A stretch of DNA of 64,000 nucleotides from Alitta virens (taxonomy: Eukaryota; Annelida; Polychaeta; Phyllodocida; Nereididae): the NCBI GenBank assembly GCA_932294295.1, contig OW028575.1, forward strand, positions 11,828,558 to 11,892,557. Direction: 5' to 3'. Below, one piece after another: positions 35,150 to 47,497 of this stretch; the first letter of the stretch is position 1; each line of letters opens with the position of its first letter. The position numbers were made by a program, and so were the translations under genes. Below the pieces are notes generated by a model. The model saw nothing but the letters and a program-made list of their open reading frames with translations. It had not been told where the DNA came from and did no database searches.

Positions 35150-35690
35150 ATACAGTTATCCCAGACAGTCCTCAACAGAAGGACGTCTTATATCATCACC
35201 TAAATTATGCATTTGCAGACAATTACTGATTAAAATTAACCATATCCCTACAGAAATAATCAATGGTGTCCTGTTTTTCAGATGTTAATTCTTTTTATTA
35301 TAGTATCACGTTCTCGGTACACAACTACCTCGCCTACTGTACTTGGCTGGTGGGCAGATGCTCTTTAGCTGAACTATTAGAGACGCAGGCTTTTAAAATT
35401 TACTTGTGCATCCTGTTATTTGAACTATTCAATTAATGTGCCCAGATCAAGCTTCGCATAAAATAGCTAAAATTATACATGCAACAATCTTACATCTCAA
35501 TGGTGCTGTACTCTAGTGACACCTTGTGACATTGAATTTAAAGCACACCACCACTGCAATAACACAATGTGTCATGACCAATTTAACAAGTTCTGGAATA
35601 TACAACTAATACCATGTGTAAAGTTTAGTTGAGATTAAGGGTAAGAAAATTAAATACTAATATATTCAGCACTGTCCATAATTATGCAGG

Positions 35691-35871
35691 TCAAAAAGTT
35701 GTAACTTCCACCAAGTTAAACAGATCAGTTATGTCAATAAATGGCATGAAGTATATAGCAAAAAAGAAATAAAATTGGATTAAGATGCATGGATTGTAGT
35801 TCCAAATGCCGGCTGCTAAGAGGCATGCACTGATCTGCTTCAAGTGATTTGTGATTGTGGTGGTCAGTTTC
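35691..35871 (-). CDS. BFAR: BFAR-A exon 7: last membrane segment and stop
   Basis: Starts after a TTTTAG acceptor, KLTTTITNHLKQIS, then a long hydrophobic run ending AIYFMPFID. The tail diverges from copy B and stops at TGA 35693-35691. Confidence 0.85.
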
Positions 35872-38709
35872 CTAAAACAGACAAATATAATCAACATAGT
35901 GAATGATTTTTCAAACCCTAGTAAGCAGTAAATTATAATATCCACAGCTGTAGTACTGGAAATTTTTACAAGGTGGCAGCACTCAAAAAGGAAATATATA
36001 ACTGTTCATTGGTTCATTTAAAGAACAATTGTATTACAATAACGTGTATCGCTGAATCAAACTTTCACAAACAGTCAAAAGTTGTCAGAATCTGATGTTT
36101 TTGTAACATTTGTAACAGCATTATTGCTAACATTTATTATTTATTTCCTGTCACTCTAAATAAGATTTGGTTGTTGTATTATTATTATTAATCTTTATTG
36201 CAGACACACACACATTAGTTACAATATATGGGGGTTAATATCCTTCTACCTAACTACTGAGTATTATTTTATGGCACTGTAAAAAAAAAATGTATTGCTC
36301 TCAGCATACCTGGGATTTCTGTAAATAAGTCGCACACCAGCGCCCTCCATTCCTGTCTTTGCGAAACAACATATGATTGTCAGAAGCCTCTGGGTCCAAG
36401 AGATGCAGCAGCATCTCCAACTAAATTTAGCAATCAGCCAGTATGGAAAGAAAATCCAAGTGATGCCAAAATCGATCCATTGCGATAACGTCAATATTGG
36501 GAACTGTAAAAATAATACAACCATCAGATAAATATAAAATTCCATAGTTTATTCCCTCTATTTATTATAGCCTATGTAAAAATGCTCAATGTTACAAATC
36601 CTAAAGAATTTATACTTTACCTGATATGAAAAAAAGCTCAAATCTGACATGTTTTCAAGCACTGGACTAGTGACATGTACAAAAGGCAGAAACAGTTCAT
36701 GGTGGTCGAAGAAGTACATCCAAAGTATTGTCAGACGAGGATAATTTCGCAGACCAAAGAGCAAAAATACAGCTCTTCCAAAAAATCTTGCCTAAAAGAA
36801 GAACGAATTGTTAAATTGTCATTCATGAAGATGAAATAATAGCAGTAGTGTTAATTGTAGAGTTAACGGTTAAAGTATATCTCCACTCTCATACCTTGTA
36901 CTGAAAGACAGTGCTTGGTATGTTCCTGCCCTGTACTCTCAAAGCATTCACTGACATCACTAAAGCCCTGAAGTGAAGGTCATTCAAGGACACCAAATTT
37001 TTTAAATCATCTTCATTTAACGCCAATAGCAAATTCCCCGCTGAAACAAAAATGAACATTCACCATTATCAGTTGCAATCAGTATGTTTTTCCCACAATA
37101 TTTGAGAAGAATATTTGGGGTCTAGATCAGTAAAGTACACTTGGTGAAGAGAGACAACCTGGAAACAAATCAAATATGGACATAATTTTGAAAATATTCA
37201 GCAAACCTAATCTAATCAAAGACCACCTGATTTAATCTAAGTTGGGAAAAGTTTGACTTATGGCATCAGCGCATAGATTTATGAGTAGAATAATAAGAAC
37301 TGCAAATTTAAATGTTATGTTAACGTTTTTTTGAGTTTTGAAAATTTGACTATGGCGCACCAGAATTACTCAAGGTTTACTGTATGCTAATACCTCATCA
37401 CTTACAGATTTGGTTCTCCAAAAATTTTGGTGAAACTTCTTTCTCAGCCCATTCCCCTTGATCCTTGAGCCAAGACTGGACTCTGTCCACAGACCACCGG
37501 GAAACTAGTTCCTCTTCATGTTCAAACAACCAGTGGTACACGAAGCACAGCAAATAAAAGGCCTTCGAAAAGAAACATTTAGGAACACTAACAGGCTTTG
37601 TTTCAAAAGTGGAAGAAACTCTGAGACGATTGAATTGCAAGGTTTTACTTATTTTATAAATTAAAATGAACTCCTCTTAGCAGTTTAGTAAAAGATTCCC
37701 ACCCACTGATGCCATAATTAAATATTTGCTTAATCTGTTATTTTCAATGTTAGATTTGATTAATAGCTTCAATAGTAAGGCCACTATAGCCTGGAACTGA
37801 GTGAGGCTCTAGGAGAGAATAAACATCTGCAAACATATTGATCATGTCACAATATGCAAAAGCCATTAGCATTAAAATATATTCAGATATTTTTGCATAT
37901 GCAAAATACTCACAAAGATGACAGCAAGGGTAAAGAACACTCCATTTTTGAAAGCAATAACATTTTGCCAGTTCACTCCTAAAGCTCTCTCGATCATTAA
38001 GATCACCCTCGGTCTCCGAATATTTTGCCTTTGAATCTGAACTCCTTGACGTAACTGAGAGACTGTACTTCCCTCCTTGTTAAACAGTTTCAGGGCATTT
38101 TGAAATGCTTGATTGTTTTGCACCTCCTTCTCCCTGCGTTTGTATTCATGCGGCAGGCTAGTTTTCATGATATTTCTGTTGAGAAAGCAAAACAGGTTTT
38201 TTAAACATGTAATGTACGAAATACAGTTTGTAACAAACAAAAATGTGATAAACAATGTAAAGATGTGACAAATAAATGTAAATATTTGGTAAACAATTGT
38301 AAATTACATATGACAAACAACAATGCCTGAAGTATTTCATAATTTGTCTGACATACATATATGCAAATCAAATGCAGTTGATTTCTCACCACAAAGCCGT
38401 AACAACATTTTTGACATAGCATATGCATAGTCTAGGCTATGTTTGGTAAGATTCATTTAGGAACTAATTAGGAAACTTAAACATTACACAATGCTAATAG
38501 GTATTAATGAGTCACCTGAGGTTGTAATTAATCTGAGGATAACCCATCCAAACAGTGCGACACTGAGGACAGATATGTTGCTTGCCCTGGTCGAGCCACA
38601 GAGCCAGACAATGTCTGCAAAAGCTGTGTCCACAGTTCAAAGTGGTTGGATCAACCATCAGTTCATAGCAGCAGCTGCAATTTAAGTCCGCATCTTCCAG
38701 GAGTGCCAT
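35691..38709 (-). CDS. BFAR: BFAR-like RING/SAM membrane E3 ligase, copy A (5'-truncated duplicate)
   Basis: BFAR is an ER membrane protein with a RING E3 domain, a SAM domain and C-terminal membrane segments, linked in vertebrates to apoptosis control. Exons in transcription order: 38709-38516, 38175-37914, 37562-37406, 37040-36895, 36791-36621, 36503-36310, 35871-35691. Every phase agrees, no stop interrupts, and all splice dinucleotides are present, so 434 residues could be made, close to human BFAR. The RING has C11, C14, C26, H28, C31, C34, C47 and C50. Compared with copy B the first 111 residues are missing. The first usable ATG (38709-38707) corresponds to an internal methionine of copy B, and only about 8 bases of shared sequence remain upstream before unrelated DNA. 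It could be a functional gene with a new promoter or a silent duplicate not yet decayed. Confidence 0.85.
36310..36503 (-). CDS. BFAR: BFAR-A exon 6
   Basis: 194 nt, phase 0 in and 2 out. Encodes FFPYWLIAKF and LLTIICCF, membrane-embedded stretches of the C-terminal half. Confidence 0.88.
36621..36791 (-). CDS. BFAR: BFAR-A exon 5
   Basis: 57 codons, phase 0. FGLRNYPRLTILWMYFFDHH and LFLPFVH match the region after the SAM domain in BFAR. Confidence 0.88.
36895..37040 (-). CDS. BFAR: BFAR-A exon 4: rest of SAM domain
   Basis: 146 nt, phase 1 in and 0 out, open throughout. GNLLLALNEDD resembles the SAM helix turn of human BFAR. It differs from copy B at a few residues. Confidence 0.85.
37406..37562 (-). 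CDS. BFAR: BFAR-A exon 3: membrane segment and start of SAM
   Basis: 157 nt, phase 0 in and 1 out. AFYLLCFVYHWLF is followed by the WSVDRVQSWL helix of the SAM domain. GTAAGT donor. Confidence 0.88.
37914..38175 (-). CDS. BFAR: BFAR-A exon 2
   Basis: 262 nt, phase 2 in and 0 out. Starts NIMKTSLPHEYKRREKEVQ and ends in a hydrophobic stretch before GTGAGT. Confidence 0.88.
38516..38709 (-). CDS. BFAR: BFAR-A exon 1 remnant: RING finger
   Basis: Encodes the complete C3HC4 RING, then QINYNL before a CTCAG|GTGACT donor (phase 2). Confidence 0.85.
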
Positions 38710-38720
38710 TTCAACTAAAA

Positions 38721-39000
38721 AGTATGATACAAGTTGTCAGGTTTTTATGTGTCGAGTCAATGTGACCCACATTCCGGCTGTACAGGCACAAACATTTCTT
38801 CGTTGCTTTTTCTAATCAAAGACATATTTTTGCTGCTATTGCTATTGTTTTTAATCTTATCCAATCATGGATGCATAATCTCTTTTCTTCTGCTTAGTCT
38901 ATATTTGTACACTTTGGATTTTGGTGAATTTATGTGTTTATTAAATGTTGAATTCACTATAGTATTGAAGAAAACAATAAACAAAATAAATAATCAATAG
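38721..39000 (+). repeat. Displaced fragment of the NDST 3' UTR
   Basis: 38721-38967 matches 27200-27436 of the NDST 3' UTR nearly throughout, for example GTGTCGAGTCAATGTGACCC and CATGGATGCATAATCTCTTT, with small indels. It is followed by GAAAACAATAAA and A-rich sequence that resembles the NDST polyadenylation end (27952-27970), as if an internal 0.5 kb were skipped. It abuts the truncated BFAR-A exon 1. Confidence 0.88.
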
Positions 39001-42000
39001 TAATAGACCATATAACCAATAACTAAATGTATAATATATATATAATATAGTTGTTATATATAAACATTTAGACTTACCCTGGTTGGGCTGAATGTATGTG
39101 AAAGAACAAAATGATCAGGTGTGCTCTCTTCAAAAGCTAATATGTGGGATTCAATGCTCGAAAGCCCACTGCCATGGTCCAGTGCCCAGCCCTACACGCT
39201 CTCTCTCTCTCTCTCTTTCATGCTAGGGTAGCTAGGATTTTTTATATCTGACGTCGAGACCTATCCTACAATATAACTGACTATATTACTCAGATTCTCA
39301 GATCTTTGACAGAGATTAGGTCAAATGCAAGACTAGAAGATTGGGATATTGCTTTGTTGAAAACTAAAAAAAAAAAAAAAGAAAAAGAATCTCAGATGAA
39401 GAAAAGATGTATTTTGTCCAAGTTTCTACTATCCTGACGATTACAAAATCATGATAATTCACACAAATGAGCTCTACAGTGATCATAGCTTTAGCCAATT
39501 TTGGATAACGTCCTAAGTTACCACATTCAAAATGCATAAATGAATGTTTAAGACATAATTGAATCCGTAACCATGGAATTGTACTGCAGTAGAGCAAGCT
39601 AAACAACATAATTTTTTTAGACAGTCTGCATAGGGCAATTTTGGCCACATTAGCTCACATTAATGTTGTTATATCAGCGGTATTGTTTAAAATACTGTCT
39701 TGCAGTAGTCAGGAAGTACATACTTCACTGATACTACAGACCGTCTGGATATAAACCATCTACTGGCAATTCTGTGCTGCCCAGACTTGGGGTTTTACAA
39801 GCGTCAGTAAGCACATGATCACTTGTTACTACTGACAGTCACATATTCAAATAAAAACTGTATTGGTACTACTGACAGTCTGTATCAATGGCCTCATGTA
39901 AGGCTTATAATATAATACTCCCTTACATTTCAATTTTAATGACCATCATTTTGCACATTTGGACAATACAGCTTATTGACTCTTACTACATATAAATTAA
40001 TTGTCTGTCAGAAGCAATGATTTTTGATTCTACACTATAAGAATGAAAATATTGATATAAGTTGCATTGATCTATTCACAGTATTACTTAATTATTGATT
40101 TTTCTCTCATTCTGCGATTTCTCTCAGCCAAAAAAAACGTTCATGTAAGAAACCTGCTTGCTCAGTTATTCGGAGATCTGAATTTGCTTGTTTATTCACT
40201 TGTGTGTTGATGGTCTTGATGATGGGAATACTATTATAGGCATTGGTGCTGTAACCCTCTGTGCATGCGCTGTGATCTTGGAAATGCAGTTATCAGGAAG
40301 GTGGTTTCACTGAACCTTGAAGGTTCTCTGTGAAAGGCACTTGAAGCGTGTCAAAAGAGAAAACCCCAGGCATATTCTGTGTCTACAAAACACAGTGAAT
40401 ATGCCTGGACTAAGAATAGGATGGCTTCCATTTTCCAACAATGGCTGTCATCAGAAATTTTGTCTTTGTCCATTACATAATAAGAGTTCACCAGCACCAC
40501 TGGAACGCCTGGGAAGAATTCAAAAGGGCTTTCATTAGGAAGCCCATGACGATCCTTGGTAGGGATTGTGTGGCTGGTGAATGCTTGATTCACATAAATA
40601 AACACATATTTCACTAAGTTTCCTACATGTTGGTTTAATGATCCACAGACTGTATTGGCTAATAGCACATAAGCAAGGATTGGAGCATGCGGCATAAAAG
40701 CTTGCACCAGCAGCTACTGCTGCCTCTTTTGTTATTACCTCAATTGACAGTGATCGCATGCAGCTGCAATCATACATACAAAGATAATAATAGTCCTAAA
40801 TTATCTTTATGAATTTTGTTTCCCCAAGAATTATAGATAATATGGATCTAAAAATAGCCCCTGCTTTTATCACATCTTCAGGTCATTTTCACCTCGGCCT
40901 TTGCAATACAAGCATTAGTTTATGTCACTGATCATACAGATGTGTTACAGACACCTTTCTTGACCTTTGCCGCCAAAAATAGGGCAAATAGATTAATTTT
41001 TAATTTGAAGGTAGACCATTGACACCTTTGAGGTGGAAGGTGCCATTTTGGATTCTGATCAATTTTCAGCCTTCTTTGTCTTATTAACTGTCCCATCCTC
41101 CTGAATATCATGCGATTTTTTTTCCCAGATTATTGTAGATTCAAAATTACCCTCTGGAATGCCATTATATATCTCTGTTTTAATCAAAACTGGAGTCAAC
41201 CTTCTTATCATCTAATACCATAATATATATATGCATGTATAAAATGCATAGAAGCTGGCTTCTCCGCAAATATTATATTTTCTGAGGCTTCAGAGGTGTA
41301 TTAACTAATTTGTAAAAAAAATTTCTGCAACTAGAGACACCATGCAAGCAGACTGAAGTCTGACTTCTGTGATATGTCTCTCAGAACACGCCCTGCAGCA
41401 TGCACCCTCTCAATAATTCAGACACTGATATTGTCTGACATTACAAGATCAAAAAGATCACAATGACAAATTGCTTATACCCCTTACTAAATGCGGCAAA
41501 ACTTTAAAAGACCTCTTGAGCATTTGAGTAACCTAGAGCTATTCCTTAAGAGGAGATGCCCGGTGCAAGTTTTTTGGGCACACCTAGTACATATTTTGCC
41601 CTCAGGAAACTGCACTTGGAGTGTTACATTTTTAAAAATTGGACGATTTCCACGATTTTGGAGGTAAAAATGAATGGTTGTTAGAGATTTGCCCACCTTT
41701 GGAAAGCTGGTTTGCTGTATTGGGCTGTGGTTCGTAAAACAGCATTACTTAGGTCTGTATTTGCAGGAAATGTCAACATCAGTCAGCTAAGGTACCTGAA
41801 GGCTGTGTTAAAGGTAGGTAAAATTGAAAAATATTCATTTCAGAGATTTTTAATTTTTTTTAATCAGACTCTACACATGAAAATGCATGCTGTTATCTTC
41901 ATACTATGCAATATGATCAAATGGTCGAAATGTTTTGACTTTCTTCTGGAGCCAAATGTGGCTCCGGATGATTTAGCATCAGGAGCCACTTGAGGCTGGT

Positions 42001-42700
42001 TCCAATTGCCTTTTTTTTTAAGAATAAAGAATAGTTAATTTAATTATCTACTGATAACTTTAGGAGGTCTATATAATTGTGTACTTTTTGAACAAATTAC
42101 TTGCATATCTTAGTTGTGTACTTTTATATATGATGAAAAGAAACCTCTCTCTATCTATCTTTAAAGGTCCTTTTAAAATATATCAAGTTTCAGGGTAGGC
42201 TATTTTCCATTTATAATTTGGTAAATTTTTGTTCTAGCTAAAACAAAAATCAAAACATTACCTGGTAAGTTTGTACCATACTGACAATTTATATGAAATA
42301 GAGATCAAAGAAAAACAAAAATTCCCCTGGCAAAGCTGTGCATCGTCTTTTGTTCCTGTTTGGGTTCTATGATGGCTAATTGCACTTTACAGAAGTTCAA
42401 ACCTTTGGTATATTAAGTGACTGATTTCAATCAACTTCCCCATACCCCAGCTTTCTTAAATTGGCTTCCACAATTGCAATTAACAATTTTCCTGGAAATC
42501 AATCATGAAATGTGTGCAGAGAAAGCCAATATTAACCTCTTTTATTCAATAAATGTCGGCCCTCGCCGTTACAGCTGCGCAAATATTGTTCGTCTTTGGA
42601 AAATGCTCTCTATCAACGCTTGATTTGACTTGTCATTGCTCATTTGTCAATGAATATCTATGTCACATAATAAAAAATTGGTTTAGTTAGTTTTCCATGA
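39001..42700. other. Intergenic DNA, no gene recognised
   Basis: Contains a short CT run (about 39198-39218) and a hairpin at 40366-40409. Open frames up to 118 codons (for example 40351-40707 minus) match no family and have no splice or conservation support. Confidence 0.6.
40366..40409. repeat. Short hairpin
   Basis: CCAGGCATATTC plus TGTGT faces ACACA plus GTGAATATGCCTGG across a loop of about 7 bases. The stem is about 17 bp with one small bulge. Confidence 0.6.
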
Positions 42701-42718
42701 AGTAGGAACCTGCACTGT

Positions 42719-43445
42719 GATCAAGTAACTGCAGTTACCTGTCAAATCAAGCCGTGATACATATTTTGAATTTTGATCAGGAAACTACACTGGAGTCCGA
42801 TAATTGATCCCTGGCAATTTTTTTTTATTTTGATCAGGTAACTGCAGTTACTTGATCCCAATACATGTTTTGCCAGAGATGAGGTAACTGTCCTAGGATC
42901 AGGAATGCAATTACCCATGCAGCTTTTCCAGGGAGCTGTGAGGGAGCTGGAACCAGGGAGCCAACTTCGTATGCCCCACCTGGTGAAGTTAGCTCCATGA
43001 AAAGAGCACCCTGCAGATTAACTTTTCATTGCTTGAGATACCCGGCAATGTATTTTATTTCACTTAATAAAATTTGTAAGTTAAAGTAAATTATGACTAG
43101 CCTCATTGCTCACATTGTATGCTGCACCTGATGAAGTTAGTCAGTTTTCTGAAACAGAGCATCTTACATGCGAGGCAAAGCTGTGCCGGTAACAGCAGTT
43201 ACTCGATCAAAATATAGCTGACCTTATCTAAATAGACCATTATTCAAGCTCATCATAAGAAAGCTTTGTTTCCTACTTTATTGATCAGGGATCACGTAAC
43301 TGCTAGTATCAGGTAACTGTTATAATTATATAACCATGCAGTTTTGACTGGCCCCCGGCCCAGGGAACTGTGAGGGAGCTGGGGCCAGGGAGCCAACTTC
43401 ACATTTTCAGGGAGCTGCGAGGGAGCCAGATTTGGGGAGCCAACT
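42719..43445. repeat. Cluster of palindromic GTAACTGCAGTTAC-type motifs and GGGAGCCAACTTC repeats
   Basis: GATCAAGTAACTGCAGTTAC at 42719 and TGATCAGGTAACTGCAGTTA at 42831 are near-perfect palindromes. Weaker forms lie at about 42881, 43190 and 43289. Between them a motif close to GAGGGAGCTGGGGCCAGGGA with GCCAACTTC occurs three times (about 42931, 43370 and 43419), and its reverse GAAGTTAGCTCC also appears. Confidence 0.7.
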
Positions 43446-44342
43446 TCACCTGACTTCTAGATTGGTATATTGAAATTTTCTTGCTGGGAGAGAGGAGGGG
43501 TAGATTGGAAAGAGGTACAGCTGCAGCCAAGGTCGAAAATTTCCATACACTTCAAAAGAAAACAGGCTGGCGAGCATTACTAAATATTGTTGCTAAAAAT
43601 AGTAAACTGCACTTACACAAATAGGTTGATTGGAAACCTACTTGATGTATATAATAGTACCCGTCGCAATGCCCTAGTCTAAATCCCATAGAAAATGTGT
43701 AGAGAGAATTGTAAAGACCAGCTCACTAACAATGACCATCAACTGGTAAGAATTTATAAAATGACCACGGCAAATGGTCTGTAATATGACTAAACACTCA
43801 AGACAAATTTATTTGCCTTCATACAATAATATAATAAATAAGTTGAAACAATCAATATGCTCTTTACAGTGTATGAGAGGCCAGGAGGAACCCTCTAAGA
43901 CACAATAATAGCATCGCTATCAAGTGCCCTCCTGGTTTTCTGAGAGATCCAAGCAAATCATTATTCGTGAATGACAATGGCATATTTTTATTACATTCCA
44001 TAAATGAAGGTATTTGGAAGGATGTCCCTTGTTTTTAAAGAATGTTTGGAAGAAGGAGATCACTGAGCCCATGCTATCATTTGGATGACATTCACATGCT
44101 ATATCCAACTGAGCATTTTAATGTGGCCATATCATTTGGATGCCATTCACATGCTGCACTATGACTGAGCATTTTTGAGTGGCCATTTATAGGTAGTCAG
44201 TACTCTTTTGCACAAACAAGCTTGATGAATCAAAATTATATTGTATCATCCAATATTTGAATTTGAAGCAAGGCCTGGTCAGGTAAATGAAAATTCACAT
44301 GCTATAAAAATTGTTTTGGGCCATCTACGAATAGGAGTGATT

Positions 44343-44508
44343 CAGGGGCGGACTGGGATGAAATAGTGGCCCTGGAAATTTGAGTAACAGCAGCCCAGAT
44401 GTATCTCTGGGAATATTTTATTTTATTTTTTTTTATTATAATTTTTTTTTTACACCATCGGCCCACCGGGAAACATCCCGGCCTCCCGGCGGCCCAGTCC
44501 GCCCTTGG
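44343..44508. mobile_element. hAT-like MITE, about 166 bp
   Basis: Ends CAGGGGCGGACTGGG and CCCAGTCCGCCCTTG are inverted. The flanks GAGTGATT (44335-44342) and CAGTGATT (44509-44516) form an 8-bp target duplication with one mismatch. CAGGG-type ends and 8-bp duplications are typical of hAT elements. Confidence 0.85.
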
Positions 44509-44639
44509 CAGTGATTACATTTTCAAGAAAGATAATTCAATCAGAGAAAGAGAAGAAGAATCCCAGTCACAAAAAGGTGTACCATAAGAAGGGGGAAAGA
44601 AGAATCCCATTGGGAACACGATAGAAAACACAAAAAGGC

Positions 44640-45570
44640 AAATTATACAAAAGACAGGACAAGAAGAGGACAGTTTGGGTTTCAGGGATTTACTTTAACC
44701 TGTATATTGACAAATGTAGCAATTTATAATTGAACAACTTGTGTCATATTTACTAATAAGGTCATTCTTAGCATATCTGGCAAATCCAGTGTGTGTGTAG
44801 ATTTTAGTCCTGATATTTAATGGACAGTTGTTATATATACTGTAGGCAATCTATTTCTAATGCTATTTTTGACAAATGAATGTCTACTTTGGGGATTTCT
44901 GTAGTCATTTGCGTTTATTGTATTATATGCATGTACTTCAGATTGTCGAATAAACATTGAGCATTGAAAGTAGGCTGGTAGGATCTTGTTTTCCAATTTG
45001 TACATTAATTAGTTTTAGTTCTTGCCATTTCAGGATATCCACAGTTAGTAATTTGACATTTTGAAAATAGGCCTTGTGTGAGCATTATATTTAGCTTTCG
45101 AAGCTTAACGTACCGCTTTCTTCTGCAGTCGAATTAATCTGTTTACATTGCTACCCAGACAAGAATGCCATAATTTAAGTACAGCTGTAAGGACAAATTA
45201 AACAATTATATATTGCAACTAGAATGGTTGAAGCTTAAACCTGCTTCAATTTAGACAAAATACCCAATGGTACGAGAGACTTTATAACATACTTTTTGAA
45301 TGTGAAGCTTTCATGTTAAATTAGAATCTATATTTATACCTAGGTAATTAAAGTTATCGACAAATTCCAAATCCCCCCATCCGAATTTCAATCTTTTGTG
45401 GTTTTCTTTGTGCAGAGTGAAAGAGCATGGCTTTTGTTTATTACCATTTATTGAAAGTTTATTCATTATGATGTGCCAGAAACTTGTAATACAGAAAGCA
45501 ATGCAACAAATGAAATTTATGAATGATTTTTGACAATGCTTTGTTTTCTGATTTCTGATCATAGTCAATT
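44640..45570 (-). mobile_element. LINE 3' fragment (CR1/Jockey-like reverse transcriptase end)
   Basis: On the minus strand LEFVDNFNYLGINIDSNLT (from about 45570) is the typical thumb-region motif of non-LTR reverse transcriptases. Further along, YKLENKILPAYFQ, HAYNT and SIRNRLPTV (45005-44817) match the conserved C-terminal end of CR1/Jockey-type ORF2. Several stops and frameshifts separate the pieces. The catalytic core is absent. Confidence 0.75.
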
Positions 45571-46209
45571 GACATATGTATAAACATGATAAAAAGAAAA
45601 CAATATCCGAAAATTAAAATACAAAGAAATCTGTAAATTGCTACCCTGAAACCTACGGAAATTCAATCTTCAATTTCTGTATCAGTGTATGACACAACTT
45701 TTGACCTCATCTGTTTTTAAATGTACCCGATCAAGATTAGGGTTTTATTAGGGTTGACAAACTTTCATAGCTAGCAACGGCCGTGTCTTTGAGAGTTGTC
45801 CCAAACGGTGCCTAAATTTTAAAATGAAATTTGCACTTTTAGGTTAATTGGACAAAAAACTGAAAGTTGACATTCTCAAATCCTAAAAATCTTTTCAGTT
45901 CTTGTTGAGTTGTCGGTACTGGCCTGTTCTTGACAGCAGATCTAGTCATCATCTGTCAAAATACTATCAATGGCCAAGGGTACTTGATTTTTTTAAACTT
46001 AACACCCACATTCTTGCAAGCGAATGAAAATACTATCAAGGCATTCTACGCGCTGATCGAAGGTTTCGCTGAACAGAATGAAAGATATCAGCACCCATAT
46101 AACCCTCCATCATTCTCTGGAAGCTGGCCCCAGTATAACACAGTCCAAAAGGCATCAAACAGCATGAATTTGATATCAAGATAGATATAGACCAGTTTCA
46201 CTAACAGGC

Positions 46210-46424
46210 AACCAGCAGTAGGGCACTCATGTCCTGGATGGTTAAGTGCAAACCTGTCTCTAACAATTGATGACATCATCAAGGTCCAATAGATGTCTAT
46301 CACCTATGTTATTGGACCTTTTCAATGCCTCGACGGAATTAGCTATTAAAAAGAGCATTTGCCAAGTGGAAGTGGGCAGGGTAGCTGTGCACCAGGATCG
46401 TATTGGGCCCACTTATTTGATCTA
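46210..46424. repeat. Dispersed repeat, contiguous copy
   Basis: Combines in one piece the sequences that at 28180-28370 and 30165-30247 are separated. Contains the inverted pair AAGGTCCAATA and TTATTGGACCTT. Confidence 0.7.
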
Positions 46425-46573
46425 TAGCTTCTCGGATCCTCTGAGTCTCAGGGCAATTTTTAATGGGTCGGTCAAAAATCACAAAATAAAATATAATTTT
46501 CTATTAAATAACATTGGACATGTTATTTTATTTTTCTGTCGGCGCATTTCTCATCCACGGATCCGAGAAGCTA
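46425..46573. mobile_element. 149-bp MITE with 15-bp inverted termini
   Basis: TAGCTTCTCGGATCC (46425) and GGATCCGAGAAGCTA (46559-46573) are exact inverted repeats with TA at the borders, compatible with a Tc1/mariner-type MITE. Related copies lie at 30248-30355 and 58213-58478. Confidence 0.75.
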
Positions 46574-46754
46574 AAAATAATATAAGTGTTGCCTTACTAT
46601 AATAAGTTGGTTAACATCTAGTGACAAATACTGCAGACATTATTAGGAATAACTTCTGTCAATCTGAAGCTACAAAACAGATCACCATCATAGTATGAAT
46701 AACATTTATAACATTTTCTGAATAACATATACATGTCATAACAAGATAAACATG

Positions 46755-46758
<4 letters not shown>

Positions 46759-46790
<32 letters not shown>
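46759..46790. repeat. AT dinucleotide microsatellite
   Basis: Uninterrupted run of about 16 AT units. Confidence 0.95.
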
Positions 46791-46793
<3 letters not shown>

Positions 46794-47313
46794 ATGACAC
46801 AGGGGCAGTTCCGTTCCTTTTCAATTTTTATTAGAAATTCCAAAATCCATGTTCACACAAATTCAAACTGGAACATGATTAAAGTACATCACAGATTAGA
46901 ATCACACCCGAAAGTCTTTGTGACACTTAAAACTAATAATACAGTTATCACAGTCTGTCCTCAACAGAAGGACGTCATATTTTCACCTGAATTATGATGC
47001 ATTTGCAGCCAATTGCTGAACAAAATTAACCATATCCATGCAGAAAATGAAATAATGTGCCCCGTTTTTCCTATGTCAATTATTTTTATCATTCAGTTGC
47101 TTTTAAAATTTACTTTTGCATCTCGTTATTTGACAAAAAGCTATAAAATTAATGTGCCCAGATCAAGCAATGTGTCTTGAGCAATTTAACAAGTTCTGGG
47201 ATATGCAACTAATACAAGGTGTAAAGTTTAGTTGAAATAAAAAGGGGCAAGAAAATTAATTACTCAAAAATTTCAACACTAAAAACTGTCCATATTTATG
47301 CAGGTCAAAAAGT

Positions 47314-47497
47314 TCATCTTCCCATTGTAAGTTGCAGCAAGTTATACAGATTATATGCATCAATAAATGGCATGAAGTATATTGCAAAAAAGAAACAAAT
47401 GTTGATTAAGAAGGATGGAAGAAAGTTCCAAATGATTGCCACTAGGGGGTATGCACTGATCTGCTTCAAGTGATTTGTGATTGCAGTGGTCAGTCTC
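47314..47497 (-). CDS. BFAR: BFAR-B exon 7 and stop
   Basis: 184 nt after TATTTCAG. RLTTAITNHLKQIS, a long hydrophobic run ICFFFAIYFMPFID, stop at 47316-47314. Confidence 0.9.

Larger units (their letters stand above)
35150..38717. repeat. Segmental duplication block A (contains BFAR copy A)
   Basis: Exons, introns and 3' flank are collinear with 46940-51500, with only scattered changes. The block ends abruptly at about 38717, inside what is exon 1 in copy B. Confidence 0.9.

Noticed and set aside
40351..40707. 118-codon minus-strand open frame in intergenic DNA
   Set aside because: It has hydrophobic stretches but no recognisable family, no convincing splice sites, and part of it is the hairpin at 40366-40409.
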